DNA of 64,000 nt from Paraphaeosphaeria minitans (taxonomy: Eukaryota > Ascomycota > Dothideomycetes > Pleosporales > Didymosphaeriaceae), in NCBI GenBank assembly GCA_015832175.1, contig WJXW01000002.1:744001-808000 (forward strand), given 5' to 3'. Within the stretch, counting starts at the first letter, position 1. Each line of letters opens with the position of its first letter. The position numbers and the translations under genes are program-made. The notes below the pieces were generated by a model. It did no database searches. It saw only the letters and a program-made list of their open reading frames with translations, and had not been told where the DNA came from. Shown here piece by piece: positions 24,501 to 35,600 of this stretch.

Positions 24501-24838
24501 ATACGTACCCTGCTGATGCAATCTAGACACACAAGCTTTGCTACTCGTATTGTCGTTCTACGACCGGTGTGTCTTACGTTTCCCCTACGTATTATGCGGA
24601 TAGGCTGTGTGAGCGGGCTGCTCTATACATGAAGGAAATTGCTCCTAATGGTATACCCTGGCCACATCCTAGACCTCGCGGGCCGAGCGGAAGCTATCAA
24701 TGGCTTAAGGATGTGGACGCCTGGTTCAAGAAGATCGAGCGTGAGTTCCATCCGTACAGAGAAATTCCTGGTGTGCCGGTCTGGGGGAAGTACGCACCAT
24801 GGAAGTCACAACTGGCGGACGTAATGTTCTGGATGTAA
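21518..24838 (+). pseudogene. Second Argonaute (QDE-2-like paralogue), disrupted
   Basis: A paralogue of the Argonaute at 3872-7768. Segments are 21518-22862, 22918-23168, 23222-23951, 24004-24474 and 24527-24838, with introns (49-55 nt) matching those of Argonaute 1 in several positions. N-terminal, PAZ (RIVPFQVYSKP), MID and PIWI regions are all recognisable. PIWI residues are kept: GADLIH, YRDGASSGHYG and PAHYFVL, and it ends in VMFWM. Three breaks are visible: TAA at 22043-22045 in the first copy of a 27-bp repeat, TGA at 23636-23638 in MID where Argonaute 1 has a sense codon, and an extra base before the donor at 23952, so the segment 23222-23951 is 1 nt out of phase. The rest is clean, which suggests recent decay or strain-specific alleles. 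It lacks the zinc knuckle. Alternative splicing could bypass the TAA (22028-22186 as an intron) and the frameshift (donor 23915), but not the TGA. Confidence 0.85.
22034..22177 (+). repeat. 27-bp coding minisatellite in the second Argonaute
   Basis: Five 27-bp units (22034-22060, 22061-22087, 22088-22114, 22115-22141, 22142-22168) and a 9-nt partial copy. Being a multiple of three, the repeat keeps frame and encodes a nine-residue unit, EQALDSVTL. Copies are nearly identical; the first carries TAA where the others have GAA. Confidence 0.97.
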
Positions 24839-25767
24839 GTGGCACGTAGCTGCCAAGTTTAAGGGTGAGATCAGTGAGCAGTCCAAAAAGGACGTGTGAG
24901 AAACGGTACATTCGGGCTCGCCGGATGATGTACAGCCATTGGAAATTGGATGCAAGTTTCTGCATGCTCTTAGGGTAGATCATACATTTGCAGACCAAGA
25001 TACAAGGTTTCTGCACGTCTCTACCGTTTGTACAAATGGCACATGAACACTTCCAATCTTTGCTCATCCCGCTTTGCCGTCCTGTCTGTAATTTCTTCGA
25101 GTGTCGACGACTGTTCTCTGAACCAGTGGTAGACTGGCGAGATACAAGCTTCCCACAACACGAACCGTCCACCCCACTCCAGCAGAACTTGCTCGTTGAC
25201 AGGAAGAATGATATGACTGATTCCTGTATGGCGAGACATCATGAGTACAGCTGCGCATGAGGACAACTCAGCGTGTGTGCCCATAGCTCCGACTGACTCA
25301 CCGCCACATGCAGCCTCCCATACAGCCTGCTGACATGTGTTTTTCTAAATGGTCCCAGGTCCGCTTCCGCCTCAATAAATGTACTGACTCAAGACGGCAG
25401 AATTTCAATGGACAGGTTCTTATTGTATGCCACCTCACATGAATGTAAGGATGGCTAGAGTCATGAGAAATCCTGCTGTCTTGAAGGTCGGGTGATAACC
25501 ACCCGTTCATAGACGGGCATTGGGCGGCGCAGCTCTCAACACCATGCCGGCGCGCTTGCTCTGCCACACAGGCACAAACAATCACACATGCATGGACGGC
25601 CTCAGAGAAAGCCAAGTTTGTGTGAGGGGTATATTTGGCTACGGTCGGCTGCAGTAGATGCTTTCGCTTTCTAAGACACCACAATGCGCTTTCACTTTGA
25701 TTATAGAGCCAGCGCTTTTGCTGAATTGGAGTAATATCTTGTGCTTTCGTTTCCAAATCGGGACCAA
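24839..25767. other. Intergenic region
   Basis: About 0.9 kb between the broken Argonaute and the Cys-rich gene. ORFs on both strands are short and without coding character. I see no RNA gene. Confidence 0.45.
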
Positions 25768-27714
25768 ATGGTGACAACACCGAACACATTCCTACACATG
25801 CCGATGTTGGGCAGTCCCTGGATGCTCATGGACCAGCTTTCAGAAGCAACGAACATGAGTATGATTTTCCAAACACCAGCGGCTTTTCCGCCCGGGCCTC
25901 CGCCTGCAACCTCAGACCTCTCCCGAATCACCTTCACGCTTGAAGACACCGGTCTTCCTCCCATCTCAGATGTGGCTTTATACCAAGCGTACAAGACCGT
26001 CGGTATGTGCGCTGTCGATACCCGCTGCTTCAACTGCCTCAAGGAGAAAGACATGGTCCACCGTCGTTACTGGATGCGCTGTGGCGACTCGTGTCCTGCC
26101 TGCCCTGGTGACCAACAACACTGGGGCGGCCTCTGTCCACGGCTGTGCATGCTGAGGAAGAAGAAGTCGTTCTGGATGGATCGAGCAGATCTGGCGCTGG
26201 CGGATGGGTTCGATGGGCCGACGCCGGGTTTGAGCGTGACTGGGTGGAAGAGGGCGGATCGTTGGAGGGAAGGAAGGGGTGGCCAGAAGTCACCGTCAGG
26301 GGCTTTTCACCTTCCCAGTTTCTCTTCAGTGTCTGCCCAGTCTACCGTAACCTCAACGCCGCTGACACTTACGACTGCTTCTCTGGTTTCCTCGCCTGCA
26401 ACGAGATGCGCGAGTACTGACACGCCCGTCTTCAAGTCGGCAGAAGCTGCGATCACGATGGCGGGCAAGCCTACCGAGCTGGCACCGACGCTGAAATTGC
26501 CTGCTTTATCTGCTCGGATATCACCAACCACGTCTGTTGATCCCTTGGAAGTGCATCATGATGCGGCCCAATCGATACTCCTATCCACACCACCGTCCAG
26601 CGGCTCGAGGACATTTCTCACAACAAGGGACCGTGGCAGGGTGGCGGAAGTTTCGCGCCCTGAAAACCGCACGCACTCTCGCTCGCCATCAAATGGACGT
26701 AATGAACGAATATACCGGGACGGTAGTGCTCCACAACAAGCCCCGGTACCCGCTCAAGTGGCAGCTGAGAAGGCCCCAGCTCTGCCAGAAAAGCAACCCT
26801 CACTCGTGTCATTGTTATCTGACCCCATCTTCAAATCAGTCGTCTCAAATGAGATTGTGGCCATGGCTTCAGCTAACTTCTCCCACCATGACCCTCAACA
26901 ACATGCTGCCATCGACGGTGTCTTGGTAGCAGTACTCCGCGCCGCTCGGATCGCACGAAGACTAGAATCCAAAGACTGGGAATATCAACCGAGTGAGCCG
27001 ATGAAGATGTATCTGGGCTATATCTACAAGCACTTCCCAGTGTTAATGTCGCAGGGTACCACGGGCCATTTCATCTCCAAACCGAGTGAGAAGGACCCGA
27101 ACCCTGACATTGATACGTACTACGGCTGGGCGTGGAGGGGCTCACGGACGCAGGAGGAAGACCAAAAGATGTGGTGTAGACTTTCAGAGCTCAACAGGGA
27201 TCTGATCGAGGGTCGGTCGGTGCCCAGGGCGCAAGAAGGTAAGACGGCTGGTTACAAAAGGCATCGCGATGCTACCAATGAGGATAGAACTCCTCGTAAA
27301 ATTCCTAGAATTACGTTTCGAGATGATCCTCCGCAATACAATAGCTCTTCACCGATTGCAAAGACTGCGGCGCCTGCTCCTCGGGGTCCTCTTGCCCAGG
27401 ATAACAAAACGTGGACTCTGACGAGGCCGCGGTATATCATACCACGTGGACCCACCCGTTATTCTTGGACAAGTCCTAAGGCTCCGACTAGCCAGATACC
27501 GGTCAAGGTGCCGCCGCCTGCCCCGAAACAAAAACCCATCAAGGTCCCACCGCCCCTTACGATAGCAGGTTCGGGTTCGGAGGACGGAGAGGTCCCCGAG
27601 CTTGTCAAGTCAACTCCGGGCATACCTAAGGACATCATGAGCTGTCTCGAGATGCAGTTGAGCGTCGAGATTACGGCGGAGGACTGGGGGGATCTTTTCA
27701 AAGGCGATGTTTGA
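25768..27714 (+). CDS. Cysteine-cluster protein of unknown function
   Basis: Single exon, 648 aa from the first in-frame ATG at 25768. A cluster of cysteines at residues 81-127 (C81, C87, C90, C105, C109, C112, C123, C127; for example RCFNCLKEK, RCGDSCPAC and GLCPRLC) looks like a zinc-binding module. It is followed by a basic KKKSFW patch. Residues ~180-340 are Ser/Thr/Pro-rich. A folded helical region (LLSDPIFKSVVSNEIVAMAS through YLGYIYKHFPVLMSQ) follows, then basic stretches and a Pro-rich acidic end (EDWGDLFKGDV). No signal peptide or membrane helix. The layout suggests a nuclear protein. Its Cys spacing resembles that of the zinc region at 51385 on the minus strand. I do not know the family. 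Confidence 0.7.
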   Translation: MVTTPNTFLHMPMLGSPWMLMDQLSEATNMSMIFQTPAAFPPGPPPATSDLSRITFTLEDTGLPPISDVALYQAYKTVGMCAVDTRCFNCLKEKDMVHRRYWMRCGDSCPACPGDQQHWGGLCPRLCMLRKKKSFWMDRADLALADGFDGPTPGLSVTGWKRADRWREGRGGQKSPSGAFHLPSFSSVSAQSTVTSTPLTLTTASLVSSPATRCASTDTPVFKSAEAAITMAGKPTELAPTLKLPALSARISPTTSVDPLEVHHDAAQSILLSTPPSSGSRTFLTTRDRGRVAEVSRPENRTHSRSPSNGRNERIYRDGSAPQQAPVPAQVAAEKAPALPEKQPSLVSLLSDPIFKSVVSNEIVAMASANFSHHDPQQHAAIDGVLVAVLRAARIARRLESKDWEYQPSEPMKMYLGYIYKHFPVLMSQGTTGHFISKPSEKDPNPDIDTYYGWAWRGSRTQEEDQKMWCRLSELNRDLIEGRSVPRAQEGKTAGYKRHRDATNEDRTPRKIPRITFRDDPPQYNSSSPIAKTAAPAPRGPLAQDNKTWTLTRPRYIIPRGPTRYSWTSPKAPTSQIPVKVPPPAPKQKPIKVPPPLTIAGSGSEDGEVPELVKSTPGIPKDIMSCLEMQLSVEITAEDWGDLFKGDV

Positions 27715-28087
27715 AAAGAGGAGTATGGTGGTGATAGAGCATCGGTCGTGAAGCCAATGCATGGGGGTTGTTACGGAGTTCGGCTTGGATTGTAGATTTG
27801 ATAGACTAAAAATCTTTTGCTCATATCTTCCCCGTCCCGCTCCTTCGTGGCGTCTCCGTACGACCATCACTTCTCCTGTGGTTCACTCACAGCCCCGCAG
27901 AGTATCTTGGTCTTCCGCACCTTGCAGCGTACCGTCTTCACGTGGAGCGGCTGCTACCGCGGACTTGGACACGTGTACTGCGGGCGCGCACTCCATATCC
28001 TCTCCCTATACAGTGATCTTCATATCCCAACCCTTCCATCTCTCCAATCCTTATTATAATACCATTCCTGATCCGTCTCTCCTCCCT
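27715..28087. other. Convergent intergenic region
   Basis: This interval holds the 3' flanks of the Cys-cluster gene and of Pcc1. Nothing else was recognised. Confidence 0.45.
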
Positions 28088-28490
28088 TCACACACCCGCT
28101 TCTAGCCCCTGCACCCCTTCCAAACCGCCTTCCACCTCACCATGCACAACATCCGCATCCAACTCCCGCATGACTCCCAGCACGACGCCCAGGCTCTCGA
28201 AAAACCCGTTCACAGCTACGCGCAGCATGCGGTTTGTTGTTGCGGCATAGTCTACTCTGAGGATCGTCTCGTCCGAGGAAGAGCGGTCCGAGGTGGTGGA
28301 GAAGGAGCGTCGCACAAGGGGCGAGAGTTCGGCATCGACGGCGAGGGCCTGCGAGGCGGTGCGGGCGAGATGTGCAGTGGGGAACGGGATGGATAGGGTG
28401 CTGGGGGCGTATTTAGTCTTTCTTCATGAGGGATGGAAGGGAGGCGCACAGTGTGCAGGGGAAGTCCTGCGGTGCGCTATTTTTCGCCAT
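28088..28490 (-). CDS. PCC1: KEOPS/EKC complex subunit Pcc1
   Basis: Small subunit of the KEOPS complex, which makes the N6-threonylcarbamoyladenosine (t6A) modification of tRNA and also affects telomeres and transcription. Predicted 117 aa from exons 28490-28450 and 28400-28088; the 49-nt intron falls within the signature and its removal gives DFPCTLTLSIPFPTAHLA. Next come the helix ARTASQALAVDAEL and the second signature DETILRVDYAATTNRMLRVA, followed by VNGFFESLGVVLGVMRELD. Length and order match the family. The C-terminal ~15 residues are Gly/Glu-rich and probably disordered. Pcc1 forms a dimer that holds Kae1 in known complexes. Confidence 0.92.
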
Positions 28491-28879
28491 GTTTGCAGCT
28501 TGTCTCGGGCGCTGTGACGCGGACGTGGATTGCGGACGTTTCTTTGACATGTAAAGGACGTGTGATGGATATTGCGTGTAGGCGCAAGCGCGAGAAATTC
28601 CCCGCCCCCGCACTCTGCGCTGTTTCGTGCTAGGCTCGATGGGGACGGACGGAGCTTTGGCACCGATCGAAGGCCGTCATCATGCATTCATCATTATTCT
28701 CGTGCCTGCCAAGCAAAATGATGGCTTCATGTGCTCCTGCTGCTGTGTTTCTTGCGGCCACCTTTCATCCTATATACTCGCCATAAAAACTTGCAATGTT
28801 TGCTAAGTTCTTCGCCAATTAAGAACAATTCATAACACCACACTTGAACATTGTTGCGCAAGCACTACATACCTACACC
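28491..28879. other. Divergent intergenic region (Pcc1 / small mitochondrial-type protein)
   Basis: Presumed promoters of two outward-facing genes. No further feature was recognised. Confidence 0.45.
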
Positions 28880-29474
28880 ATGTCTTCCCCATCCGAATTT
28901 CTCACCTTCTACCGCCGCGCCGCCACCTCCACACCTCGGATGCTACGCTCGATACAGCGACCTGCCACCCGCAGCTTCGCTGTATCAGCAAGATACGGAA
29001 AAGGAGGAGTCGATGCCGACCAGAAAGCCAAGACGGACAAGCACAACGACACCGAGCACAGCGTGAACAAGGCGCACAGCGCAAGTGGCGACACGAACGA
29101 CGTTCAGTCCAGCAATGCGAAGCACGGTATGGAGTAAGTACCCTCCTATCCATCGTCGTCTGCCAAAATATTGGAGCACGTGCAGACTGCATTTCCGCGC
29201 GGCTCACTGTGTGTTTTACGCCCACCCAGTCGACCAAACTCGAGGTTGAACGGATGGAGACTAAGCCGTTATTCTTTCGGTGGCAGTTGTTCTCCATTCT
29301 AGGGCTAATATCTCGACGTGTAGTAGCGCGAAAACCAGCGGCTCTGGCAGCACCGGAGGCAACGCGACGGAGCGCAAGGATACCACGGGTAGCCACGCGA
29401 AGTCGAAGAAGGAATTCCCCGAGGCCCCGGATCTTATTGGGATGCAGGATGAGAGGGGTGAACGAGGTGCTTAG
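28880..29474 (+). CDS. Small protein with mitochondrial-type presequence
   Basis: Predicted 134 aa from exons 28880-29133 and 29324-29474 with a 190-nt intron (GTAAGT donor). The first ~35 residues are rich in Arg, Ser and Thr without acidic residues after position 6 (FYRRAATSTPRMLRSIQRPATRSFAVSARYGKG), typical of a matrix-targeting presequence. The rest is hydrophilic and probably disordered (KAKTDKHNDTEHSVNKAHSASGD), and the end reads PEAPDLIGMQDERGERGA. No enzyme motif is seen. Function unknown; location inferred. Confidence 0.72.
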
Positions 29475-31152
29475 ATGCGTTGATGGAACTGGGGAAGATG
29501 TGACATCAAATGTTTTGCATGCATGGGCGTCTTGAGGAATTATGTAAGATTATCGAATGACAATATTTGCTGCTGATTTGGTTTGTGCAGGAGTGCTTTC
29601 TGTGCGTGATGTTCCCCGACGCAGAAGGCTGTCTGGGGTGTGTGCTGTCTAGCTGTGTTGACTGAAGGGCTGACGTCTCATGGCGCTTCACAAAGTGTGG
29701 TTTAGATGGCACCACTTTCGCTCGCGGCGGGCCTGCGCTCGATACCCAGTTCAGATTCCTTGCTGGCAATTGACGCATGAATCCGCAGTTGTTAACAGCG
29801 CCGCTGCCATTCAGCGGCGCAGGCGATGACAAATCTGTGATCTCGCATCAGCGTAACGAAATATCATTGAGTAACCAGGAGCGGTCCTATGAGATAGTAA
29901 TCATATCCATCGAGTTCTTACGCAGGTTATTGTCAGTGCATTTTCCGTTGTTGGTTCTATCCGCAGCAGAGGATCTACCATCTAGCATGCATGTGGAACT
30001 CCTCCTGCTCGGTGTAGGCCCATGTTTCCAGCATCTTAGGCACAAGATTCAGACTAAAATCATATTAAAACTCTACTTTAGAGTGTACTATGATACATAT
30101 GAAAATCGATCTGTCAAATAGGGACGTCATATGCGAAAAGTGCAGTTCAGCCATCGTTTCCTCCCACTGGAGAAGATACTTCTCCGCATACTGGACCAAG
30201 GACACCGTTTGGCTATAGAGATGGCTCCTGCAACTCTACAGTAGCATATTCTTGGGTTTCAGGAACTTGTTGGCATTGTATACGACATGCATGAAGTATC
30301 TGTTTTGTAATGAAATTTGGGCTACGACCAATACACGTTCAGCTCAGCTCGGCCAGCGGAGCGTGCAAAACAGTACGTAGTACGTAGCGTTCGACCCTAG
30401 TGCGGCTACAGTACGGTTGGAAGTAGGTATGGTACGTACAGTATGGCAGAGATGTCTGTATAGTACTGTTCGTAACCGGTAGGTGCCAAATTAGCGCCTG
30501 TACGCCTAAACGCTTGACTCACGCCTCCTTGCTATTCAGGAACCGTACAGCCGTACTACGGGTTGATAATCTAGTGTTGTATGGGCATAAAATCAAGCAC
30601 TGGCCGTGAAGTACGGGCCGTATTACCTACTATTGCACACGCTCCCAACGGGATGTTCCTCCAACATACCAGACGGAATGTAGTAAGTGTCCTATCGAGC
30701 GGTCTGGAACGGATGCCCCTGTAATTTACCACCTCGACGGCCTGACCGGCCTCGAGATCCAGGAGGACAACGAAAATAAGCCATTGCTGGTGACCAAGCA
30801 AGTGGTCCATGTACGCATTCAAGGCTTAATCAGCTGACGAAGTCTCCAGAGGCTATCAGCGTGGCATATGGATAAAGGGCGGGTGGCATGGAGTCGTGAC
30901 GGTAGAGGTGGCGAGAGAAAGAGTGCGAGTGTGCAGCGGGGGTGGGGCATATCTCGCGGTGTGAAGGGTAGGGAGGGGCTCGAGCGTCACTAGCGCACCC
31001 CCTCGATCGCGCGTTCACGTGGCGTTATCGATAGCTTTCCTTCACCCCGCACCAATCACACGTTAGTGTGGCGAATCGTAATACAACATCACTCTTATCC
31101 AAGCCCTCTGGGTCTCTCCCACAGCCATGCAGGAGCATATGCAAGGCCCAGA
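29475..31152. other. Intergenic region with GTAC-rich segment
   Basis: About 1.7 kb without a supportable gene. Between roughly 30360 and 30560 the sequence is unusually rich in GTAC and TACG tetramers. Short ORFs on both strands show no family features. Confidence 0.45.
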
Positions 31153-32600
31153 ATGAAGAAGACGCTACTATTATGTTTCATACATGGCTTCAAGGTAAGT
31201 TGGGCCTCACGCAGTGGAGAGATATGGCCAGCATTGGCGATGACGCTTCCTAACTCGCTGTCAGGGCAGCGACGGTACTTTTGGGACGTTTCCTTCGCAT
31301 CTGAAGGCCCTACTCCAGCATGCTTTACCGAAGGTCACAGTTCTGGCAATGACGTATCCACAGTATGAGACTAGGGGAGACTTGCGCGAATGTGTCGGGA
31401 GATTCAAAGAGTGGTGAGTCCAAGAAGCGCATAAGGCGCGCGCTGGCGCGCATACAGACACAGAGTGATCGGACCTATTTCAGCATAACCTAACAAGCAT
31501 CAAGGCTGCAGGATAAGGTCATCGATCTTGAAGTCGCAAATGGTACACCGTCGCCCACCGTCGACCCCTCCGTCCACACTATTCTCATAGGCCATTCGAT
31601 GGGTGGAATAGTGGCTGCGGAAACGCTTCTGTCCATCATCGACGAGCAACCCATTCCCTCGCTTCAAAACTCTGCTTCTAACTCGGCATCATCGTTGCAA
31701 GAATCTTCGACTCTTATGTTTCCCTACATTCAAGCCATTCTTGCTTTCGACACTCCGTATCTTGGGATCGCACCTGGCGTCGTAGCCCACGGCGCAGAGA
31801 AGCATTGGAACACGGCGAACTCTGCATACTCGGCTTACTCAAACGTTGCCGGCGCGTTTGGGTGGGGAAAGAGTACAGAAACTGGCGCCCAGACTGCGAC
31901 GAGCTCGAGTAGAATGCTGGAAGGGGCGCAAAGATCGGCACAGGCAGTGAGCGACACGAACGCAGATGCTGCGTCGGTACCTCTCTGGCAGAAATATGGT
32001 CGAGTCGCTCTGTTTGCCGGCGCTGCAGGAGCAGTCGCAGCTGGTGGCGCGGCTGCATATATGAAGCGAGAGCAAATATCGGAAGGCCTTGGCTGGGCGA
32101 CATCTCACTTGGAATTCGTAGGTTCGCTCGCCAGGCCCGAAGAGATGAAGAAGCGGCTTGCTAGCATTACCAAGCTTTCACAGACTCATGACCTCGGCTT
32201 CGCCAACATCTACACCACCCTTGGCCACGCCGTTGACTCACAAGAAAAGTCTGCGTGGACAGGCAAGGTGCTGGGCCGGGACCGAACCTTTTGTAATCTC
32301 CCGAAGGGCGATTTGCGGCAGTATTTTATTCCGGCTGTCAACGACAAAAGCACGGCGGAAACTTTCGCGCATATGTCAATATTTGACCCAAAGCAAAATC
32401 CCGGATACTACATCATGAGCGAGCATGCGAAAGAGCACATCATTGATTGGGCAACGAACGGATGGTATGAGGACAGCGATGGAGCCATGCAAGGCGTCAG
32501 TATTGAAGAAGAAGAGGTGTTGGTGGACAGACCACAGGAAGAGGAGTTTGAAGACGTGAAGAAACCCTCCAACGATAATCCATGGAGGGACGAGCTTTGA
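31153..32600 (+). CDS. Alpha/beta hydrolase with DUF676/PGAP1-like lipase motif
   Basis: Predicted 428 aa from exons 31153-31194, 31265-31413 and 31505-32600 (introns 70 and 91 nt). It opens directly with the first core strand LLLCFIHGFKGSDGTFGTFP, where HGFKGS is the oxyanion-type loop. The strand VLAMTYPQYETRGD and the nucleophile elbow ILIGHSMGGIVAAE follow, so the catalytic Ser is present. FDTPYLGIAPGV is the usual segment after the elbow. A single hydrophobic stretch (ALFAGAAGAVAAGGAAAYM) could anchor it to a membrane. A late His candidate lies in YIMSEHAKEHIIDW. The C-terminus is acidic. It probably acts on a lipid or acyl ester, but the substrate is unknown. Confidence 0.85.
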
Positions 32601-32988
32601 GGATTTTCAAAGAGTGCGCCCTGCGAGTATACCCAGTTTGCAACCTAACACGACCACCTGTACTGTTTCCTTCTGATGGCTGAAAACAATTATCCCATTA
32701 TTCACATATCAAGTGTCATGCAGAATTGGAGTACATACGCTCGAAGAACCTTCCATGTTGTTTCGAAAGTCTGGGTCACACCTAGCACCTAGCTGCCTTT
32801 CATACCAGCGTCATTCCATCGCTGTAGTTCTAGAATCGATGACTAATCACCCAAGTTGGTTAGCGATATCCGCCGACCGTGACCTCCCAGCTAGTCACGC
32901 TTGCTCCGCAACGAATCACCGCGGCACGACCAGTCTCCAATCAATCATTGCAGCACCTTCGAGCGTATATTTCATACTCTCTGAAGTC
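32601..32988. other. Intergenic region
   Basis: The interval is between the hydrolase and dynactin p25, which are in tandem on the plus strand. I saw nothing beyond likely UTR and promoter. Confidence 0.4.
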
Positions 32989-33865
32989 ATGTCGCGTCCT
33001 ATTGCCAAGAAAGCCGCAGCAAAAGGCGAGTACATTGAGACGGTAAGTGTTCCTCGTGAGGCTCTCGAGGAGGTATCCCCCGTTTGTTTTCTATCCACGC
33101 ATCGTAGAATTGGTCTTCACTTCGCGGTCGTAGCTCCAGAAATAGCTTCACCTACTGTTCCCTTCTATCATACTCGTTGCAACCCTCCTCCAATTCGTCG
33201 TTGACCTTCTTCAAGGACTCTGGCAACAAAGTATCGCGCCGGAGCGCCATCACCGGAACTGCCAACATCACCCTCGGCGGCCGCACCGTCATCATGGCCG
33301 ACGTCGTACTCCGTGGCGACCTTCACTCAACACGTCCCACCGCCTCTAGTTCAGGCAAAGAAGGAACGCCCACTAGTATCAGCATCGGAAAGTGCACAGT
33401 AGTGTCGACCGGTACCGTGCTCAAGCCGCCTTGTAGAATGAGTCGGGGCGCGCCGAACTTCTACCCGATGAAAATCGGCGACAATGTGTTCATAGGTATG
33501 CTTCTGCTACTTTGCTTCCATTGCATTCGTTGGAATGCGCCTAACGAATAGTAGGTCCCAACTGCGTGATCTCAGCCATTGCAATATCTTCGCACGTTCA
33601 TATTGGCGCAAATGTTACTATCCATCCTTTCGCTGTTATCAAAGAAAATGTCAAGATTCTCCCTAATACGGTCGTTCCCGGCGCAATGGTCATCGCATCA
33701 GGATCCGTCGTCGGCGGTCGGCCTGCTAGAATCGTCGGCGAAGTGGGCGAGGGTTGGGGTGTGAGTGGCGGCGGCGCAGGAGGTGGGCTTGGCGTAGGTG
33801 GAGGGAGCGAGGAGAAATGGGTGGAAGGCGGCGACTTGAGAGAGCTGGTAAGGAGCATCAGATAA
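32989..33865 (+). CDS. Dynactin subunit 5 (p25)
   Basis: Component of the pointed-end complex of dynactin, needed for dynein-driven movement of endosomes and nuclei along microtubules. Predicted 214 aa from exons 32989-33042, 33216-33495 and 33555-33865 (introns 173 and 59 nt). The first join gives GEYIETDSGNKVSRRS. A left-handed beta-helix of hexapeptide repeats follows (ITGTANITLGGRTVIMADVV, then ISIGKCTVVSTGTVL, KIGDNVFIGPNCVISA, VHIGANVTIHPFAVIK and KILPNTVVPGAMVIA). RGDL and FYPMKIGDN are typical of p25. A Gly-rich insert of about 30 residues (GVSGGGAGGGLGVGGG) lies near the C-terminus. Confidence 0.92.
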
Positions 33866-34574
33866 GACGTTGGCTAACGGAAGACGTCAGCAGTAATAAT
33901 GCGTCGGAAGCTGAACCTGTGTGACCAGATGTTGAATTGTGATACCCTTGTCAGAAGTCATGTTTTATTAGATCACAATGAATGCCTGCTTTGCTCCTTT
34001 GTCCTTGGTAATGTAATGGATGTCGGCTACTTTGGCTGATCTAAGTGCGCCTTAGGAAATTTTCTGTCCATCATTGACTCGAAGAGCAAGGCGTTATTGG
34101 TTGCCCTGCTCTGCAGAGACCTCTGATTTGAATCAAGTTCACATGGGACTGCCCAGGTGCCACTGGCGCAACCACAACTTAGTCATATTTCGCCAAGAAC
34201 GACTGCCACGGGTATGAATGAAGTTTCCGGTACGACGTGTTTTAATCTTGCGAAGAGGTGCGCTGGTAGTGATGATCTGGTGGTTGATTGACATGTGCTG
34301 CGCCGCTGCCACTCCGCGGTTCCATCATGTCTTTTGAACTTATGCTTGCTAGCGAGATTGGCCCCCCGCCCCAAGTTTTCACTGAAGCCGGCCGAAGCTC
34401 CCAAGTTTCCGTTTTAATCTCAAAGCTTTGGTCTGCCCGGGCATTGGACCCAGCTTCTTTCATCACGTGTATTCGTTGCGACCACCCCGCCACCGCATAA
34501 AAAGCCCGCGCTCCCCAAACCCTGAACCCGCGCTCCATTTGACTCACCTTTACTCACACAACCACACACACTCA
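33866..34574. other. Intergenic region
   Basis: The interval lies between dynactin p25 and the BTB gene, both plus strand. The minus-strand ORFs here lack coding character. Nothing recognised. Confidence 0.4.
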
Positions 34575-35600
34575 ATGTTAGAACCCAATTCCAAGCAACA
34601 CATCGCCGGTAACGGCAAACAGTAAGTACTCCATAAGCGCGGCGCATGTCACATATACTCACGCGCTCCAGCCCCTACACTATCTACGTCGGCAAAGCCT
34701 CCATCGAGCCCTTTTCCGTAGATAAGGACCTCGAGACGCTCCTTCGGGCGGCCTCGCCTTTCTTTGCCGCCAAGTTCGACGAACAGAAGCGAGTTATTAA
34801 ATTGCCAACGTAAGTATCTAGCTGTCTCCATCCCGAGTAACCTCTTTACTAGTAATTGAAGTGACCAAAATCTCTATCACAGATTCAGCCCTGAAGATTT
34901 TCGAGCCTACAGAGACTGGTTACACTCTCGTCGCCGTAGTCCTAGACATCAAGCAGAGCTCCCCGAGGGCAAGACTAACTGGTATCATATCTGCCAGGCG
35001 TTTTTGTTCGGGGAACATTTGCAAGACTACAGCTACTGCAATACAACGACAAATATGTTGTTAGCAGCTGCATATACGGCCACCACAAAACAATCTGTCA
35101 AAGAATTACTCGCGTGTACCGAGAACGTCTTTATCAGCACCGCGGAGAATTCTCCAATACGCAAGCTACTATTTGACGTTGTCAAGTGGCAAGCTTCTTC
35201 GGTATTGTCTAGAGCTGAGCTAGCTGCTCAGTTAAGAACCATTCCAGACTTCAGCGCCGAGTGGAGTGCATATATGTGCGAATGCGGCAGTATGACTGCG
35301 TCACCATGGTCGAACACCTGCAAGTATCACCGTCATATAGATGGCGATTCTTGTTATGCGAGTACCGAAGATTCTCTCCGTTCGAGTTTCCAGAAAATGC
35401 TTCATGATTGGACAGGTTTCATGAACACCGCTGTACACACCTCGTTCCAGGCCATCGGCGTATGTCGTCAGGCTGTCACCACTTCTTTCCAAGCATTCCG
35501 GCCATGCGTTTTAAGTGCATACACGGTCCTGCAGAAACTCGGCTCGGAATGCAAGGTTGCATTTTCTTGGTGCAGAGCCTTCGTAAAGACGCACCTTTAG
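34575..35600 (+). CDS. BTB/POZ-domain protein
   Basis: Predicted 300 aa from exons 34575-34621, 34672-34809 and 34883-35600 (introns 50 and 73 nt). The N-terminal third reads as a fungal BTB domain: YTIYVGKASIEPFSVDKDLE, then LLRAASPFFAAKFDEQKRVI, an acidic/hydrophobic PTFSPEDFRAYRDWLHS across intron 2 and WYHICQAFLFGEHLQDYSY. The remainder contains ENSPIRKLLFDVVKW, usual in this family, and a Cys-rich middle (YMCECGS, NTCKYHRHIDGDSCY). BTB domains mediate dimerisation or Cullin-3 binding, but no partner can be named. There is no kelch, MATH or zinc-finger domain. Confidence 0.82.

Noticed and set aside
21518..24838. Altered genetic code to explain lone stops
   Set aside because: TAA, TAG and TGA all end intact conserved genes in the window, so reassignment is excluded.
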